Below, one piece after another: positions 25,205 through 36,490 of a stretch of 64,000 bases of DNA. This DNA is from Sipunculus nudus (Eukaryota; Annelida; Sipuncula; Golfingiida; Sipunculidae). The notes beneath the pieces are model-generated. The model did no database searches. It saw only the letters and a program-made list of their open reading frames with translations, and had not been told where the DNA came from. Location of the stretch: contig CM049310.1 in the NCBI GenBank assembly GCA_026874595.1, positions 26,957,058 through 27,021,057 on the forward strand, written 5' to 3'. The position numbers and the translations under genes were made by a program. Position 1 is the first letter of the stretch; each line of letters opens with the position of its first letter.

Positions 25205-25720
25205 CTTTCAGTGATTTATTATCACTGACACCAATAGTTTCATTGAACCCATTTGCAGTTTGTTCATACTGTCAGTGATATTTACACAGACATATACTTG
25301 CAGTGAAAATAATTCACTGCAATTGGCTTTTTATTGTCAGTGATATTTGCACTGACATATACCTGCAGTGAAAATCATTCACTGCAATTGGCTTTCACTG
25401 TCAGTGATATTTGCACTGACATATACCTGCAGTGAAAATCATTCACTGCATTTGGCTTTCACTGTCAGTGATATTTGCACTGACATATATTTGCAGTGAA
25501 AATCATTCACTGCATTTCACTTTCATTGTCAGTGATATTTGCACTGACATATACTTGCAGTGAGAATAATTCACTGCTTCTGGCCTTCATTGTCTGTGGT
25601 ATTTCACTGACATATACTTGCAGTTAAGATACTTTACTGCAATACACATTCACTGTCAGTGGTTGATTCACTGCCATTTACTTACAGTGACCAGACCTCA
25701 CTGTAAGTAGCTACACTTGT
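25205..25720. repeat. 64-bp palindrome-rich tandem repeat in the LTR-element leader
   Basis: About seven units, the best four at exact 64-base period. They are built from CACTGTCAGTG, GCACTGACATATA, TGCAGTGAAAAT and ATTCACTGCA. Each unit contains self-complementary CACTG/CAGTG pairs. The dyads continue sparsely to about 26090. It sits in a 2-kb leader between PBS and gag. Confidence 0.85.
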
Positions 25721-26685
25721 AAGTGCTATATTTTTAAGCGATTTGCTCAGACTTTCAACTAGTGAGTCTGTGCAGCTCATAGTCTATATTTAAGCTGTGC
25801 CCTTTTGCTACACCACACCTTGTCACAACTAATCCAGAAAGAACAAGTTACAGTAATAATATAATAGTACAGCATTGTCTCATGACTTAAGCATCAAGGT
25901 ATTTCCATGCTAGTTTTCATTACTTTTAGTTATAAACTTAATACACTTGCCAGTTACTGTACCTTTAAGTGATTGACTTACTACCTTGTCATTTCTATTG
26001 ACAATTTTATCTGCACGCTCCCAGTGCTTGCAGTGTCTTCATACTACATTCAAGATCCCCCGGCTGTCAGTGAGCTGCTCACTGAGCCGCATTCAAACAT
26101 ACTGATACGTGTATATATACTGTGCCCCTTAGCCTTTTTAGTGCCTTATTCTTGCAAGTCACTTAGTTTGGCACTAATTTTTTTTTGGAAGTCTCTAATA
26201 CATAGGGCCCACCTGAAGTCATTTTGTCTAATAGACTAATCACCTTAGTCCTTCAGTATATTAATTTTTTGCAGTTTTGTGCAAAAGTTTTCTCTTTCAT
26301 TAAACTTTGAGCCTGCATTTATTTGTTTATTTCTAAGTCATCTCTGTCTGTTATATCTATAATGTGCTCATGTCATTACCGTATATAATCTCATTGTTCA
26401 TATGGCTTGGTGCTTAAGCTTATCAGTTACATATCTTTTGTATATGTCACATATATGCGTGAACAGTTGGTACAGCTGAAAACTTCACCTGTCCCAGCTC
26501 ACTAAGCTACTAACCTTATATAATTTCAGTTTTATATTTGGCTTCTTAAAGCAGTTATTTACAGTTTTTAGTAAGCCCTGCTCTTTGTTTACTTTTTTCC
26601 CTTGCAATAAAAAATAAAGGGGGCGAGTGAAGGAAGGAAGCAGGAGTTATTGCTATAGCCTGTTGTATTGACTTATTGTTATAAA

Positions 26686-27555
26686 ATGGCTAGTCATAAG
26701 CAGTTAGATGTTTGTAAGGCGTCAGCCAGACAGATGGCCGAACATCTTCCTGATATACTTACTAAAGACTCCGCCAAAGAGATCATCCTGTTACGAGATG
26801 AAAACCCAGATTTTGGTCCAGACGATCTAGAAGGTGTGACTGGAGTCTTGGTTGCAACATGGCTCCAGCTCGTTCAAGACGGGAGACTGCATTTCTCGAA
26901 TACAGAACGAGGTTCTGACGTGGAAGAGGAAGACAGTGCTTCAGCAAAAGTGGAATAGTCCATAGTGATCCCAAAATCGGCCAGCTGTTACGAGCCCACC
27001 CCAAACAAGGAGTGTATGGGGGAAATGCTACAAAAAAGCGGTAAAACCAGAGGCTCTGATATTACCCATAACACCATACAGGATATAGCCGATACGAGGC
27101 CATCATCAGACATATTGGCTTTAAGTGCACCCAACCGACGTCGACAGGTGGGCTCAGTCGGCTCAGCATCTAATTCAACGATGGGCTACTCATGCCACAC
27201 AGACGAGGAGGGTAACCATCTCACTATCCATGATGTCCCCAGCCAATCTCCACATCGTGAACCTCCTCATAGGAGGTCAAAATTGGCATTAGTCATAAGT
27301 CGCACAGCAACAAGACACCGTGACCCAAGCCAATATCTGGATGCAGGCCCTTGTCATGATCAAGACCCATATTATCATAGCTATGATGTGCCTCCATCTC
27401 AGGTGCAACGGATACCAGACAGGGACAATCTGCATGTTCGAGACAGGGAACCAACTTCCTGGGAGATGAGACATAGTCACAAAACCATGAGACACTCAAG
27501 GTCTGGGCAATCGAGGGAGCAAATACCGAGGCGTCATGTGAATATCTCCCTGTAG
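26686..27555 (+). pseudogene. gag N-terminal region of the LTR element
   Basis: Starts MASHKQLDVCKASARQMAEH. One in-frame TAG (26956-26958) separates a 90-aa part from a 196-aa His/Arg/Ser-rich part that ends at TAG 27553-27555. The codon phase is the same across the first stop, so it is a point nonsense lesion. No conserved domain recognised in this part. Confidence 0.55.
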
Positions 27556-27931
27556 AGGATCACAGGCCTAGGAGTTGCATACAATCAGGAAGACGGCGGA
27601 GCGATCATGGAAACTCAAGCATGTCAGAGAGTTTAGATAGCTCAAGTGATCGCGAATACAGATGTCTGAAGAGAAAGCACACTAAGCACCGCCATCATAT
27701 AGCTCCAGTTCAGATAGCTCAGAGGAGAGACATGGTGGTCATCACAGGGCCTACATAGGTCGCTCTGGTAGCCCCCAGACGCCAAAATTAATAACCTTTT
27801 CTGGTTGTGAGAACAGCAACTGGGACAGCTTTATTTACCAATTCAGCAGGTATGCAGAACGGTATGGATGGTCCAGTCGTAAACGTGCTGAACGCCCTCT
27901 AGACTGCCTTTCGGGAAAAGCACTAGACTAT

Positions 27932-28411
27932 GTGAGGGAACTTAGGCTGGACTCGGATTACCGAACCTTGACCCGCAAGCTAAGCAAGCGTTTTGGAATT
28001 AGTGAGGCGCCCATCACGGTTCGTAGGGAGTTGCAGTATTTGAATCAGGAGGAGAGACAAACGTTAGAGGAGTTTGGACAGAAGGTCCTATTTCAAGTCA
28101 TGAACGGCTTCCTTGGAGCAAAAGAATCCACTGTGGAGCAATTAGCGGTCGAGTACTTCCTGAAAGGTTGCCTCGACAAAAAGGCAGCAGCCACAGCTAT
28201 GTGCAGAAACCCAACAAAGGTACACAAAGCGGTACAATCTGTCAAAGACGCCGCTAACAACTTTAAGGCAATTTATGGCAAGTCATCACTTCCAGTCCGC
28301 AGGGTAAGTTTCCACAGTCATCGAGACTCGGAGGAAGAGACCAGCCATTCAGTCAGGGCTCCGAGTGTTAGGGATGCTCCCAACTTTGAGTCTGTTAGAC
28401 TCAGTGAATAA
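27932..28411 (+). pseudogene. gag capsid-like region
   Basis: 159 codons with TLTRKLSKRFGISEAP, EERQTLEEFGQKV and YFLKGCLDKKAA, the pattern of Retrotrans_gag domains. The frame differs by one from the preceding gag part, so a frameshift lies in 27556-27931. It ends at a TAA after which the same frame continues into the zinc-knuckle segment. Confidence 0.7.
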
Positions 28412-28432
28412 ACAGGCAGTTCTGGATTTGAG

Positions 28433-28720
28433 ATGAGAATGAACGAACGAATGGAAAAAATGACTGAGCAATTCAATGAAAGGATGAGCCGTTTAGAATC
28501 TATGCTCCAAACGTTGATGGAACCATCATGGTCAAGATCTAGGTCACCAAGTTACAGTCGTTCACCCCAGAGACCTGAAGAAACAGTTTGCTTTAAATGC
28601 CACCAAAAGGGCAATTTCAAACAAGATTGCCTGAGTAAATCACAGACAGGCCAGGAAAGAGCACAGGGTTTAAATGCCAAAGGGTTGGGTCCACTGGCCA
28701 AGACTCAACCCGACTCCTAA
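28433..28720 (+). pseudogene. gag nucleocapsid region with altered CCHC knuckle
   Basis: SR-rich stretch (SWSRSRSPSYSRSP) followed by CFKCHQKGNFKQDC. The spacing is that of a CX2CX4HX4C knuckle, but the His position is Asn, so zinc binding is probably impaired. Confidence 0.7.
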
Positions 28721-28806
28721 ATGGCCATCTAGAAAAAAAGGAAAATGTAATAGAGCCCAGCTAAGCACCCGGGGTTAATGGGCAATTAAAGAAAGATTAA
28801 GACCTG

Positions 28807-29958
28807 GTGACCATTGAAGCAAATGGGACTTTTGGTAGAGGGCAATCACTGGTGGTGCCCGTTGAGTTAAATGGAATAAGAGCAAATGCAACAGTAGACA
28901 GTGTCGTACAAGTGTCCATTTTGAGCAAAGAACAGTTTGAGCAGATACCGGCCCGGGAACTCATCAATACAAAGCGAGTAAACCTGAAAGGTATTGAAAA
29001 AGATGCTAGTCTTATCCCAAATGTCAAAGTCGATGACAGAACACTCGAACTTGTGGACAAGCAGTATGAATGGCAGTGGTATGTAGCAGACATAACAGAC
29101 CTGCTGCGTGTAGAATTCCTGACAGCCAAGAAGTGTTCCATGAACTTTGCCACCAACACTAAATTCATGCCAGAAAATACAGTACTAGCATCTCTTAAAC
29201 AAACTTACAATGGACAACTGTGCCCAGTATATGTGGTGACCACTGGAAGAAGGCATATCATACCGCCTAACACGGTTTCTCGAATCAAGATGACAGTGCT
29301 AGGTGCAATGAATGGCCTTGAATTCATCATGGAACCCCTCGTCAGAAACTTGAAAGGACTCCTTGGGTCAACCGCTTACACCAGAGAAGACGGGTTCCTC
29401 AGTATGATAAACTACTCTGACCATCATGTGACACTGGAAGCTGGGGTCAGTATTGGCACTGCCTTAGAGATTGAAGAAACAATTGTCCCACAAGATCAGA
29501 ACAATGGGGATTGGGACAAGGGTGGTGGTGACTTGTGCCACAAGAACAAGAAGGCCACGAAAAGACCTAATCACGCTGGTTATCCAATGGAGAGAGTACA
29601 TTTAGATGTGTTAGTCCCTTTCACTGATAGTGAGGCAGGAAACAAATACGTAGCAATGATGGTTGACCAGATCTCCAAGTGGGTAGACTGTGCTACAGTT
29701 TCAGAACAATCAACTTCCACCATTGCCACCAAGTTCTTGGAGTATTTTGTCAGCACGTTTGGATGTCCTAAACATGTGCACACTGACCAGGGCACCAATT
29801 TTGGATCACAGATATTCTCATCTCAGTGCAGGATGCTGGATATAGCCCGTACCAGGACGACACCGTACCACCCAAGCTCCAACAAACAGCTTGAAAGGCA
29901 AAATAGGACACTCCTCCAAATGATACGTTGTCTGATCGATGGGAATGTTAAAGATTGA
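28807..29958 (+). pseudogene. Protease-integrase fused frame with RT and RNase H missing
   Basis: 383 codons. The N-terminal part resembles a retroviral-type aspartic protease, but the DTG/DSG active site is changed (VDSVVQVSIL near residue 31). From about residue 258 it is an integrase core: YPMERVHLDVLVPF, HTDQGTNFGSQIF and LERQNRTLLQM give the D, D, E triad. The N-terminal zinc finger of integrase is mostly gone (only LCHKNKKATK remains). It ends at TGA 29956-29958, after which the same frame continues. Confidence 0.8.
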
Positions 29959-29982
29959 GACCGTGATCTTCCAAGGATAGCT

Positions 29983-30318
29983 ATGGCTGTGCACTCAAAG
30001 GTGAACAGTTCAACCGGTTTCTCTGACAACCAGGTCATGCTAGGGAGAGAAGAAGTCAAACCCGAGGATCTTATCTTTGGCACAGCAACTGGCGGAAACA
30101 AAGACTCCCAGGGGTGTAGCGTAAACCAGTGGGTCAAGGACTTAAGGGACAGGCTAACTGAGATCCACGAACAGGTCAGGCAAAATCTGAAGATGAGACA
30201 AACCTATCAGAAGAGGCACTATGATCTTGAGTCACGCGAGAGAGAGTTCGAACCTGGTGAGCTGGTGTATGAGTTAGATAAAACCACAAGAAGGGCACCA
30301 GCCCAAATCTACAGCTAG
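29983..30318 (+). pseudogene. Integrase C-terminal region
   Basis: In frame with the preceding ORF after one stop. LTEIHEQVRQNLKMRQ and YDLESREREFEPGELVY are typical of Gypsy integrase tails. Another in-frame TAG ends it at 30316-30318, and the next codons read YKGPYLVIV, the usual GPY/F region. Confidence 0.7.
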
Positions 30319-31425
30319 TATACAAGGGACCATACTTGGTAATCGTCAGCAGGCATCCCCTCTACAGTGTGAAGACTAGGAGACGCGACAGTTTCATACA
30401 CTCCAATAACTTGAAGGCTTGTCTTACAAAGCACCTACCATTTTTGGCTTTGACGGGCCAGGATCCAGTTCTTAAAGGAGCAAAACATTGAGCAAGAAGA
30501 AGCCAGCGATAGACACTCTGATGCAGACAGTGATTCTCCAGTCACAGGAAACCTATATTCGGAACCAGATCCAGAGGAATCGGACCTTTAGGGAAGCGGA
30601 CCCTCTGCTCAAGAAAGTTCTGATGCCTCTGAGGCAGCTATAGGGACGCCAGACCCTGAAGTGGAACGCTCTCAGGTGGTAGCTGAGTGAGAAAAAGGTG
30701 TCCAGGATATTGAAGCTCAGAATCAGGCTCTGCAACTTTGGGAAAAAGAACCATCGCACCACTTGCAGAGGCCACAGGGTCAAGAGACCAATGCAGCTCA
30801 ATGATTTTGTTAAATAAGCGCTTAGATGTGTTACTTATTAGATAAGTTAACTAACGTAGTTAAGAGACTTAATCTGCAATGGAGATACAACGGATGGTTT
30901 TTGTCCCTTGCAGATGAATCTTGCACTGGAACATGAATTTGTTCCGGATTATGAGGAGTGTGACTATGAGAAGTGTACTGAATCTCCAGAGCCCCCTCTT
31001 AATCTTAGTAATGCATCCAGCCGCATGGTGCCTTAGTAATGTTTATAACGGTTGGATGTGAGGCGGCCTGGTTCTGCTCTCATCCATGCATGATTCAGTT
31101 TACTTTGTTCGTTAAGTACTTGAGGTATACATATCACTCGACAGTGTGAGGGCTGGGAATCAGGATGAGTGAATATGAGGCGGCCCTGTCCTGCCTGTGT
31201 TCATGATGGACACCAGCTCGCATATTGTCAGGGAAGACGGGCCTGAAGACAATTTTAATATGAAGCCTCGTATTTGTTCGAAATGATAAGTATTCGTCTT
31301 AGTGTGTCGAGTAATTGAAGTTTAATTTTATAAGTTTGTGCTGTCATATACTAGACTGAAGAGAAATAACCCTGATTGCTGATGTGTTTAAAGACATTCT
31401 GCTACAGTCACACCAGCCAGTCTAT

Positions 31426-31439
31426 GGAAAGGGGAGGGA
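31426..31439 (+). promoter_or_regulatory. Polypurine tract
   Basis: GGAAAGGGGAGGGA immediately precedes the TG of the 3' LTR, the expected position for plus-strand priming. Confidence 0.8.
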
Positions 31440-31649
31440 TGTAAGAGGAATGCACTCACGCCAACGTGCAGCCAGGCCGACCTGCCAGCGACCTTACCAA
31501 GGGCCGGGATGGAAACCGCGTAAAGGAGAGGTCACCTGCCGAGTTTGTGTGTCAGTACGCTAGCCAAGAGCGGTCAAGTCTGTAACGACGGATTTCAAGC
31601 TACTGACCTGGTGACACTTGACTGAGGGTGAGTTGTCACCATCATTTTG

Positions 31650-31653
<4 letters not shown>
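31440..31653 (+). repeat. 3' LTR, truncated at its end
   Basis: Matches 24467-24680 without gaps. The last 22 bases of the 5' LTR are missing and are replaced by a (TA)n run at 31654-31680 that leads directly into the inverted gene arm. Confidence 0.8.
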
Positions 31654-31685
<32 letters not shown>

Positions 31686-31797
31686 CATATCACATTTTAT
31701 TGCATGTATATGATTTTGCTTAATATGCTCGCAGAATAAAATACATATCAAGTGTATACAAAGGAAAAGTAAAACAATTTGAGGAGGGTCTTATCCT

Positions 31798-31803
31798 TTT
31801 ATT
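31798..31803 (-). terminator. Poly(A) signal retained in copy B
   Basis: AATAAA on the minus strand, in the segment homologous to 19919-19924. Confidence 0.5.
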
Positions 31804-31924
31804 GAATAATTCATTTTGGGAGTAAAATTGACAAATACTGCCCGAAAACGCTTTGCAATTGGAGTGTTGACATGTTTAACATAAAACCCTTTAAAAGACA
31901 CTCTGTGCACGACAGGGCTTAAGA

Positions 31925-33145
31925 ATGTCACCGATGCACATGAGAAACACAGAGACCGCTGTGTTAAGTGCTTTGGATGGTCTTCTTACGGCGACAGACA
32001 AGAAACACGTTTCTCTGATAGCTTTGTTAGACCTAAGCGCGGCGTTTGACACGCTAGATCATTCAATATTGCTTAAAAGACTTCAACTGACATTTGGTAT
32101 ACATGACACAGTACTATCATGGTTTTCCTCATATCTGAGAAACCGCTCCCAAGCTGTTATTGTTGACGGTAGATTGTCTGACCCATGCTCTCTATTGTAC
32201 GGTGTCCCCCAGGGTTCCGTGTTGGGGCCTGTACTTTTCACTTTATATTCACAACCTTTGTCTGATATTATAACTGCTCATAATTGTGCTTTTCATAAGT
32301 ATGTGGATGACACCGAGCTATCTAAAAGTAACGAACCGGACCAATTTAGTTCTGTACAGTTGAGTATACAGAATTGTATTGAAGATGTCCTCTCTTGGAT
32401 GACCAGCAACAAACTTAAACTGAATACTGATAAGACCGAAGTTATGCCAGTTGGCTCTCACTCCTGTCTTCAGATGATTAACAACGCCCCCCTTAACGTT
32501 TGTGGTAGTAATGTCACTTTCCAGACTTCTGTGAAATACCTCGGTGTGAAAATTGATCGAACATTTTCCATGCATGATCATATTAATAGCGTGTGTCGTG
32601 CAGTTTTTCTCGAACTCCGACGTATTGCTTCCATCCGGCGTTTCCTAACCTCCAGCGTTTGTGCTAGGCTTGTCTGTGCTACTATTACATCACGCCTTGA
32701 TTATTGTAATTCAATTTTGGTAGGTTTACCGTTAGAACAAATCTCACGGTTGCAAATGCTTCAAAATAATGCAGCCCGTGTTATTCTTAAAAAACGAAAA
32801 AGGGACCACGTTACGCCGTTACTTAAGGAACTCCACTGGCTGTCAGTTCAGCATCGGATACAATACAAACTCGCAGTCCTTGTTTATAGATATTTTGATG
32901 GATCACTGCCACCATATCTTTCGTCAAAACTATGTATTTATCGGCCGGTGCGCACCCTACGCTCTTCTAACGAAAGTCTTCTAATATTGCCTAAGTGCCG
33001 TACGAAAGTCGGTGAACGTTCTTTCAGTTATATTGCCCCTAAGATCTGGAATTCACTTCCAGCTGAACTTAGAAAATCCCCCACTATCAATACTTTTAAG
33101 ACAAATCTTAAAACATACCTATTTCTGCAGGCATTTTGTAATTAG
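31925..33145 (+). CDS. LINE reverse transcriptase open frame (406 aa)
   Basis: Uninterrupted RT: motif A LDLSAAFD (35-42), motif B GVPQGSVLGP (93-102), catalytic YVDD (126-129) in place of the usual FADD, and the C-terminal KIWNSLPAELRKSPT block of metazoan CR1/Jockey-like LINEs. The first seven residues (MSPMHMR) are host antisense sequence from exon 16 of copy B, not LINE. It cannot move on its own because the endonuclease and ORF1 are gone. Confidence 0.8.
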   Translation: MSPMHMRNTETAVLSALDGLLTATDKKHVSLIALLDLSAAFDTLDHSILLKRLQLTFGIHDTVLSWFSSYLRNRSQAVIVDGRLSDPCSLLYGVPQGSVLGPVLFTLYSQPLSDIITAHNCAFHKYVDDTELSKSNEPDQFSSVQLSIQNCIEDVLSWMTSNKLKLNTDKTEVMPVGSHSCLQMINNAPLNVCGSNVTFQTSVKYLGVKIDRTFSMHDHINSVCRAVFLELRRIASIRRFLTSSVCARLVCATITSRLDYCNSILVGLPLEQISRLQMLQNNAARVILKKRKRDHVTPLLKELHWLSVQHRIQYKLAVLVYRYFDGSLPPYLSSKLCIYRPVRTLRSSNESLLILPKCRTKVGERSFSYIAPKIWNSLPAELRKSPTINTFKTNLKTYLFLQAFCN

Positions 33146-33320
33146 CAACATTTACCATACATGTAATCTCGGGTGAGTGTGGGTGAGTAGGTGTGTGTGT
33201 GCTTATATATTTATATATTGTGTAACTGATGTGTAAAAATGCAAGCGCTGTGAGTCTGATCTTGGAGTTCAGCGCTATATAAGTACTATTCATTTTTATT
33301 ATTATTATTATTATTAAATG
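31946..33320 (+). mobile_element. 5'-truncated CR1/L2-like LINE inserted in exon 16 of copy B
   Basis: Only the reverse-transcriptase part onward is present, so it is 5' truncated with no endonuclease. The 3' end reads GCGCTATATAAGTAC followed by an ATT trinucleotide tail at 33296-33316, as in CR1/L2-type LINEs. It splits exon 16: the stop-codon side lies at 31926-31945 and the rest at 33321-33472. Confidence 0.8.
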
Positions 33321-33472
33321 ACCACACAGGCTCGAGCCCACAACTTTTGAGTGGTTGAGTGAGACGGGCAGGGCAGACAGGGGTCTGGCGAGAACGAGGC
33401 TGGTGCCAGCCTTCTGCACAACAACACAAGTCTTCCGGCGATCTGATGCGTATGTGCCGGCTGGACAGGTAA
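33321..33472 (-). pseudogene. Copy B exon 16 (main part)
   Basis: Keeps the acceptor and most of the GCC2/GCC3-like module. A 1-nt loss near 33415-33430 (CGTGCCGTGTGC region of gene A) shifts the frame. The stop-codon end is separated by the LINE. Confidence 0.85.
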
Positions 33473-33636
33473 CTGAAATTAAACGAAAGAAAGTGAAGTT
33501 AACATCTTACTGTTTATTACTTTACATATGAGTGCAGCATCTAAATTACAAACAGAAATTTGTCTTGAACATTGAGGTACACTGAGGTCGCGGGCGTACA
33601 TCCAACTGTAAAGGATGGTCTCAAATACTTGTAACA

Positions 33637-33880
33637 CGGTGATTTTCGAGGCTGACTCCTTGGTGTAGTTGTTACGACAGGACTGGACGCACTTAGTGTT
33701 ATTTAACAAGTCTCAGTTCTCATACAGCTGACATTCCTCTGGAACCTCTGGTACCTTAATGTGGAATTTGATCTGGATCACGTTTTTCACTGAACGCTTA
33801 ACGCGACCTCAAAAGCCGAAGTCATCAATGGACCCACACTGGATGTTCACATCGTTAATGTTGCATACATCTGTGGCTCC
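33637..33880 (-). pseudogene. Copy B exon 15, truncated
   Basis: Homologous to the first 244 or so bases of exon 15. A GGA-to-TGA change gives a stop at 33809-33811 and a Cys-to-stop change gives another at 33713-33715. Homology stops after the ASKIT codons; about 40 unmatched bases then join sequence equivalent to gene A 19491, so about 1.95 kb is deleted. Confidence 0.85.
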
Positions 33881-34913
33881 CTATAAACCTCCAACTCATT
33901 ATATTAAAATATAACTTATTATCAGATAAAGATACATCAAAATCCAACTGATTGTATTAAATTATCTTCTATATACATAAATCCCTTCCTTTGTCTTAGT
34001 CATGACAGGTCCATGTATGTACCCATTTGTCGTATTCAGGTGGTTCTTTTTGTTGTTGTTAGAATAAATTTTAATTAATTGCAAAAGAATCTCTAAGACT
34101 ACGAGTATGTCTTAAGTTTAAATTACTGAGCATTACAAATGAACTGTTCCAACCCCCAATAAAGAAAAGCTTTACGTCTTTGCCTTTAACATTAAATAAG
34201 AATAATATTACAATTTTCATAGTCAAGACATTTTCTTTCATCTTTTAGTACAAAGTGAAAACCAAGGTAGGAAATGGTCCTATTTTTGCGAAAGTAATTA
34301 TATTAACTCGAAATACAAAGTTAAAGGAGACTGCATCAGGTAAGCCCGACAGCATCGCGACCTATGACGGATCTCCGCCTGTCGGTGGTGCAATGTAAGT
34401 TATTTATGGCCGAATACCATTGATACCTGACTTGGAACTCTGACCATGACCTTTATACGGACTGACCTAGTGTTATTCATAACGTAAGTTCTGCTTAAAT
34501 TTCAATTTTTTCTTGCATTTTCAATTGTTGAAAGGTAAACATCATTTCGTAGTCTGTACATAATCGGAATGTGATGTTGAAATCTCTACCAAACGTGTTC
34601 CCCTATACTGTAGGGGGGGGGGGATATGTAAGCTGTCCTTTGTTGTTCTGGTATATTCTGCTACACTCTTACAGGGGAGAATGCTGTGGAAATCCTTAAT
34701 AAAAAGACCCTGTCTATTTATGTTAAATATTAATATACATTCAAACCTAGATTATTAACAGGACAATATTACAATGACGAATAATGGATTTTGATATGAA
34801 CAGGCATATGAGACCTTCATGTTTATTAGAGCCAGTCTGCTGACAGTTCTTGTGATCTGGAGACTAGTCGCATAAGTGGAGGCAGTTATATTGTTAATAA
34901 TACTCAGACTTAC

Positions 34914-35052
34914 CTTCTTGCAGAAGCCTTGCTTCCTCAGCATATCAACAAAGGCAGATCTGACTCGGATTTTATAAGCTGTCGTCATTTTGTACAGCCC
35001 GTGGCCAGGTAGAAGACCTCTGCCGCTGTCAAGACTCCAGGGAAGAGCTGTT
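34914..35052 (-). pseudogene. Copy B exon 14
   Basis: Both splice sites are kept. One C is lost from TGTACCAAAATG near 34987-34995, giving a frameshift and an immediate TGA. Confidence 0.85.
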
Positions 35053-35410
35053 CTGTAAAACACGAATTGTTGTATAAAACCTGATCATTCTTTACTGCTG
35101 ACAGAAGGGCCAGAAATTCCTAAACTGAGATTTTTGTTGGATTTTACTCAGAGAATGATAGGTATTATTCTCAAACCAGACATTTGCACATGATGCGCGA
35201 AAATGACCAAAAAGATGGATTGTTCGAACTTCTTATTAACAGTTAGTATCGAAATGTACATGGTCACATTATGCATGGAAAACATTGTTAACATATTTTT
35301 TTTTTATGCAAGGAATCTGTCAGATTATTTTAGGGAAATCTTTCACTCTTTTCATTCTTTCTACAATGCCAGCCAAGATAAGCCAGTATTTGTAATGTTT
35401 AATCATTTAC

Positions 35411-35620
35411 CTACACATGGCGTGATAAGGTCCTGTCGGACTTCGTTACTCCACCTCCAGTTTGTGTTAGCCCAACACTCCTTAAAAAGGTTTGGCGTCT
35501 ACAGATGTTCGTGTCCAGGGTTACACTTGACCTGATATCTGCTGGTGCTCGTGACCCGAATTACATTGCACACAGCGCCACCATTGTCTATCTTTGGGAA
35601 CTCTTTGCACTTGTACTTCT
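35411..35620 (-). pseudogene. Copy B exon 13
   Basis: Same 210-nt length and splice sites as gene A. A GAG-to-TAG stop lies at 35499-35501, and one conserved Cys (RRC) is replaced by Tyr. Confidence 0.85.
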
Positions 35621-36334
35621 CTGAGCGAATGGAAAGAAGAGACACGTATTTGCATTATGAGGTTATGAAATTGAGGAGTGAATTTATATTGATAGAAATA
35701 CTGAACTTTCATCTGTTTGTTTGGTAATTGGTGTTGTTGTAAGATACACCCAAACAAACATGATTTCAACCTGTTCTCAAAGAGCTGAGAGCGAGGAAAG
35801 ATTAATTAAAATTTAAATCCAGACCTGCATGCAGGGTGATTTATTGACTGTTTGAATATTGAGTAACTGCTTAATTTGGTAACGCTGTTATAATTGGTCG
35901 TTATGATTTCGTTGCCATGACGTCACAGCTTGTTCAAAGTTCATGACATAGGAGGCAGTGGGTGGCTTTCTAAAGCAAGAAATTTTCTAGTCATGAAGAC
36001 ATAATGATAGGGCCTATAGGGGGTCATGACACCAGTCGGTAGATTTTCAAAACAATACATTATAAAGTCGTGTTTTTTTACTTATTCGACTATAAAATAT
36101 TAACATAATTAACCAGTCAGTTAATATTTAATACCGCCCCTCATATCCTCTCACAGAATCATTTTTTTCAAGAGAAAATGCGATCGTCATTTGTAGCTGC
36201 CGGTGAGTGTAGGCAAGACAGGCCAACCTATCAACATGGGGCGTTCCCTGCATGTTAACTTAAACTTTGATTTATTTTACATGGATTATACGAATAGTAA
36301 TATCTATTATAACTACTTAAGACAGTCTTGATGG

Positions 36335-36490
36335 TCAGGTGATTGCATGTCTAGAGGTGAAGGTGACCGGAGAACCTTGATAAAATCACTAGCCCTTTAC
36401 GGGCCACTGCAACCCACTCTATTAGCCATGCCGGGGTTCAAACCCAGGTCGCCAGCGAAGGGAGCCGAGCGTCGACTGCCCAAGCGAAAT
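36335..36490 (-). repeat. SINE in intron 12 of copy B
   Basis: Reverse-complement partner of the SINE at 14690-14870, with B-box-like GGTTTGAACCCCGGC on the minus strand. Confidence 0.5.

Larger units (their letters stand above)
24467..31653 (+). mobile_element. Degenerate Gypsy-type LTR retrotransposon lacking RT/RNase H
   Basis: Direct LTRs (24467-24702 and 31440-31653) enclose gag, protease and integrase remnants in sense order, with a PBS-like TTTGGCGACGAAG right after the 5' LTR and a purine tract right before the 3' LTR. Reverse transcriptase and RNase H are absent between protease and integrase. Several stops and frame changes break the frames. Target repeats cannot be resolved because both flanks are TA runs. 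The order PR-(missing RT/RH)-IN indicates Ty3/Gypsy rather than Copia. Confidence 0.85.
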
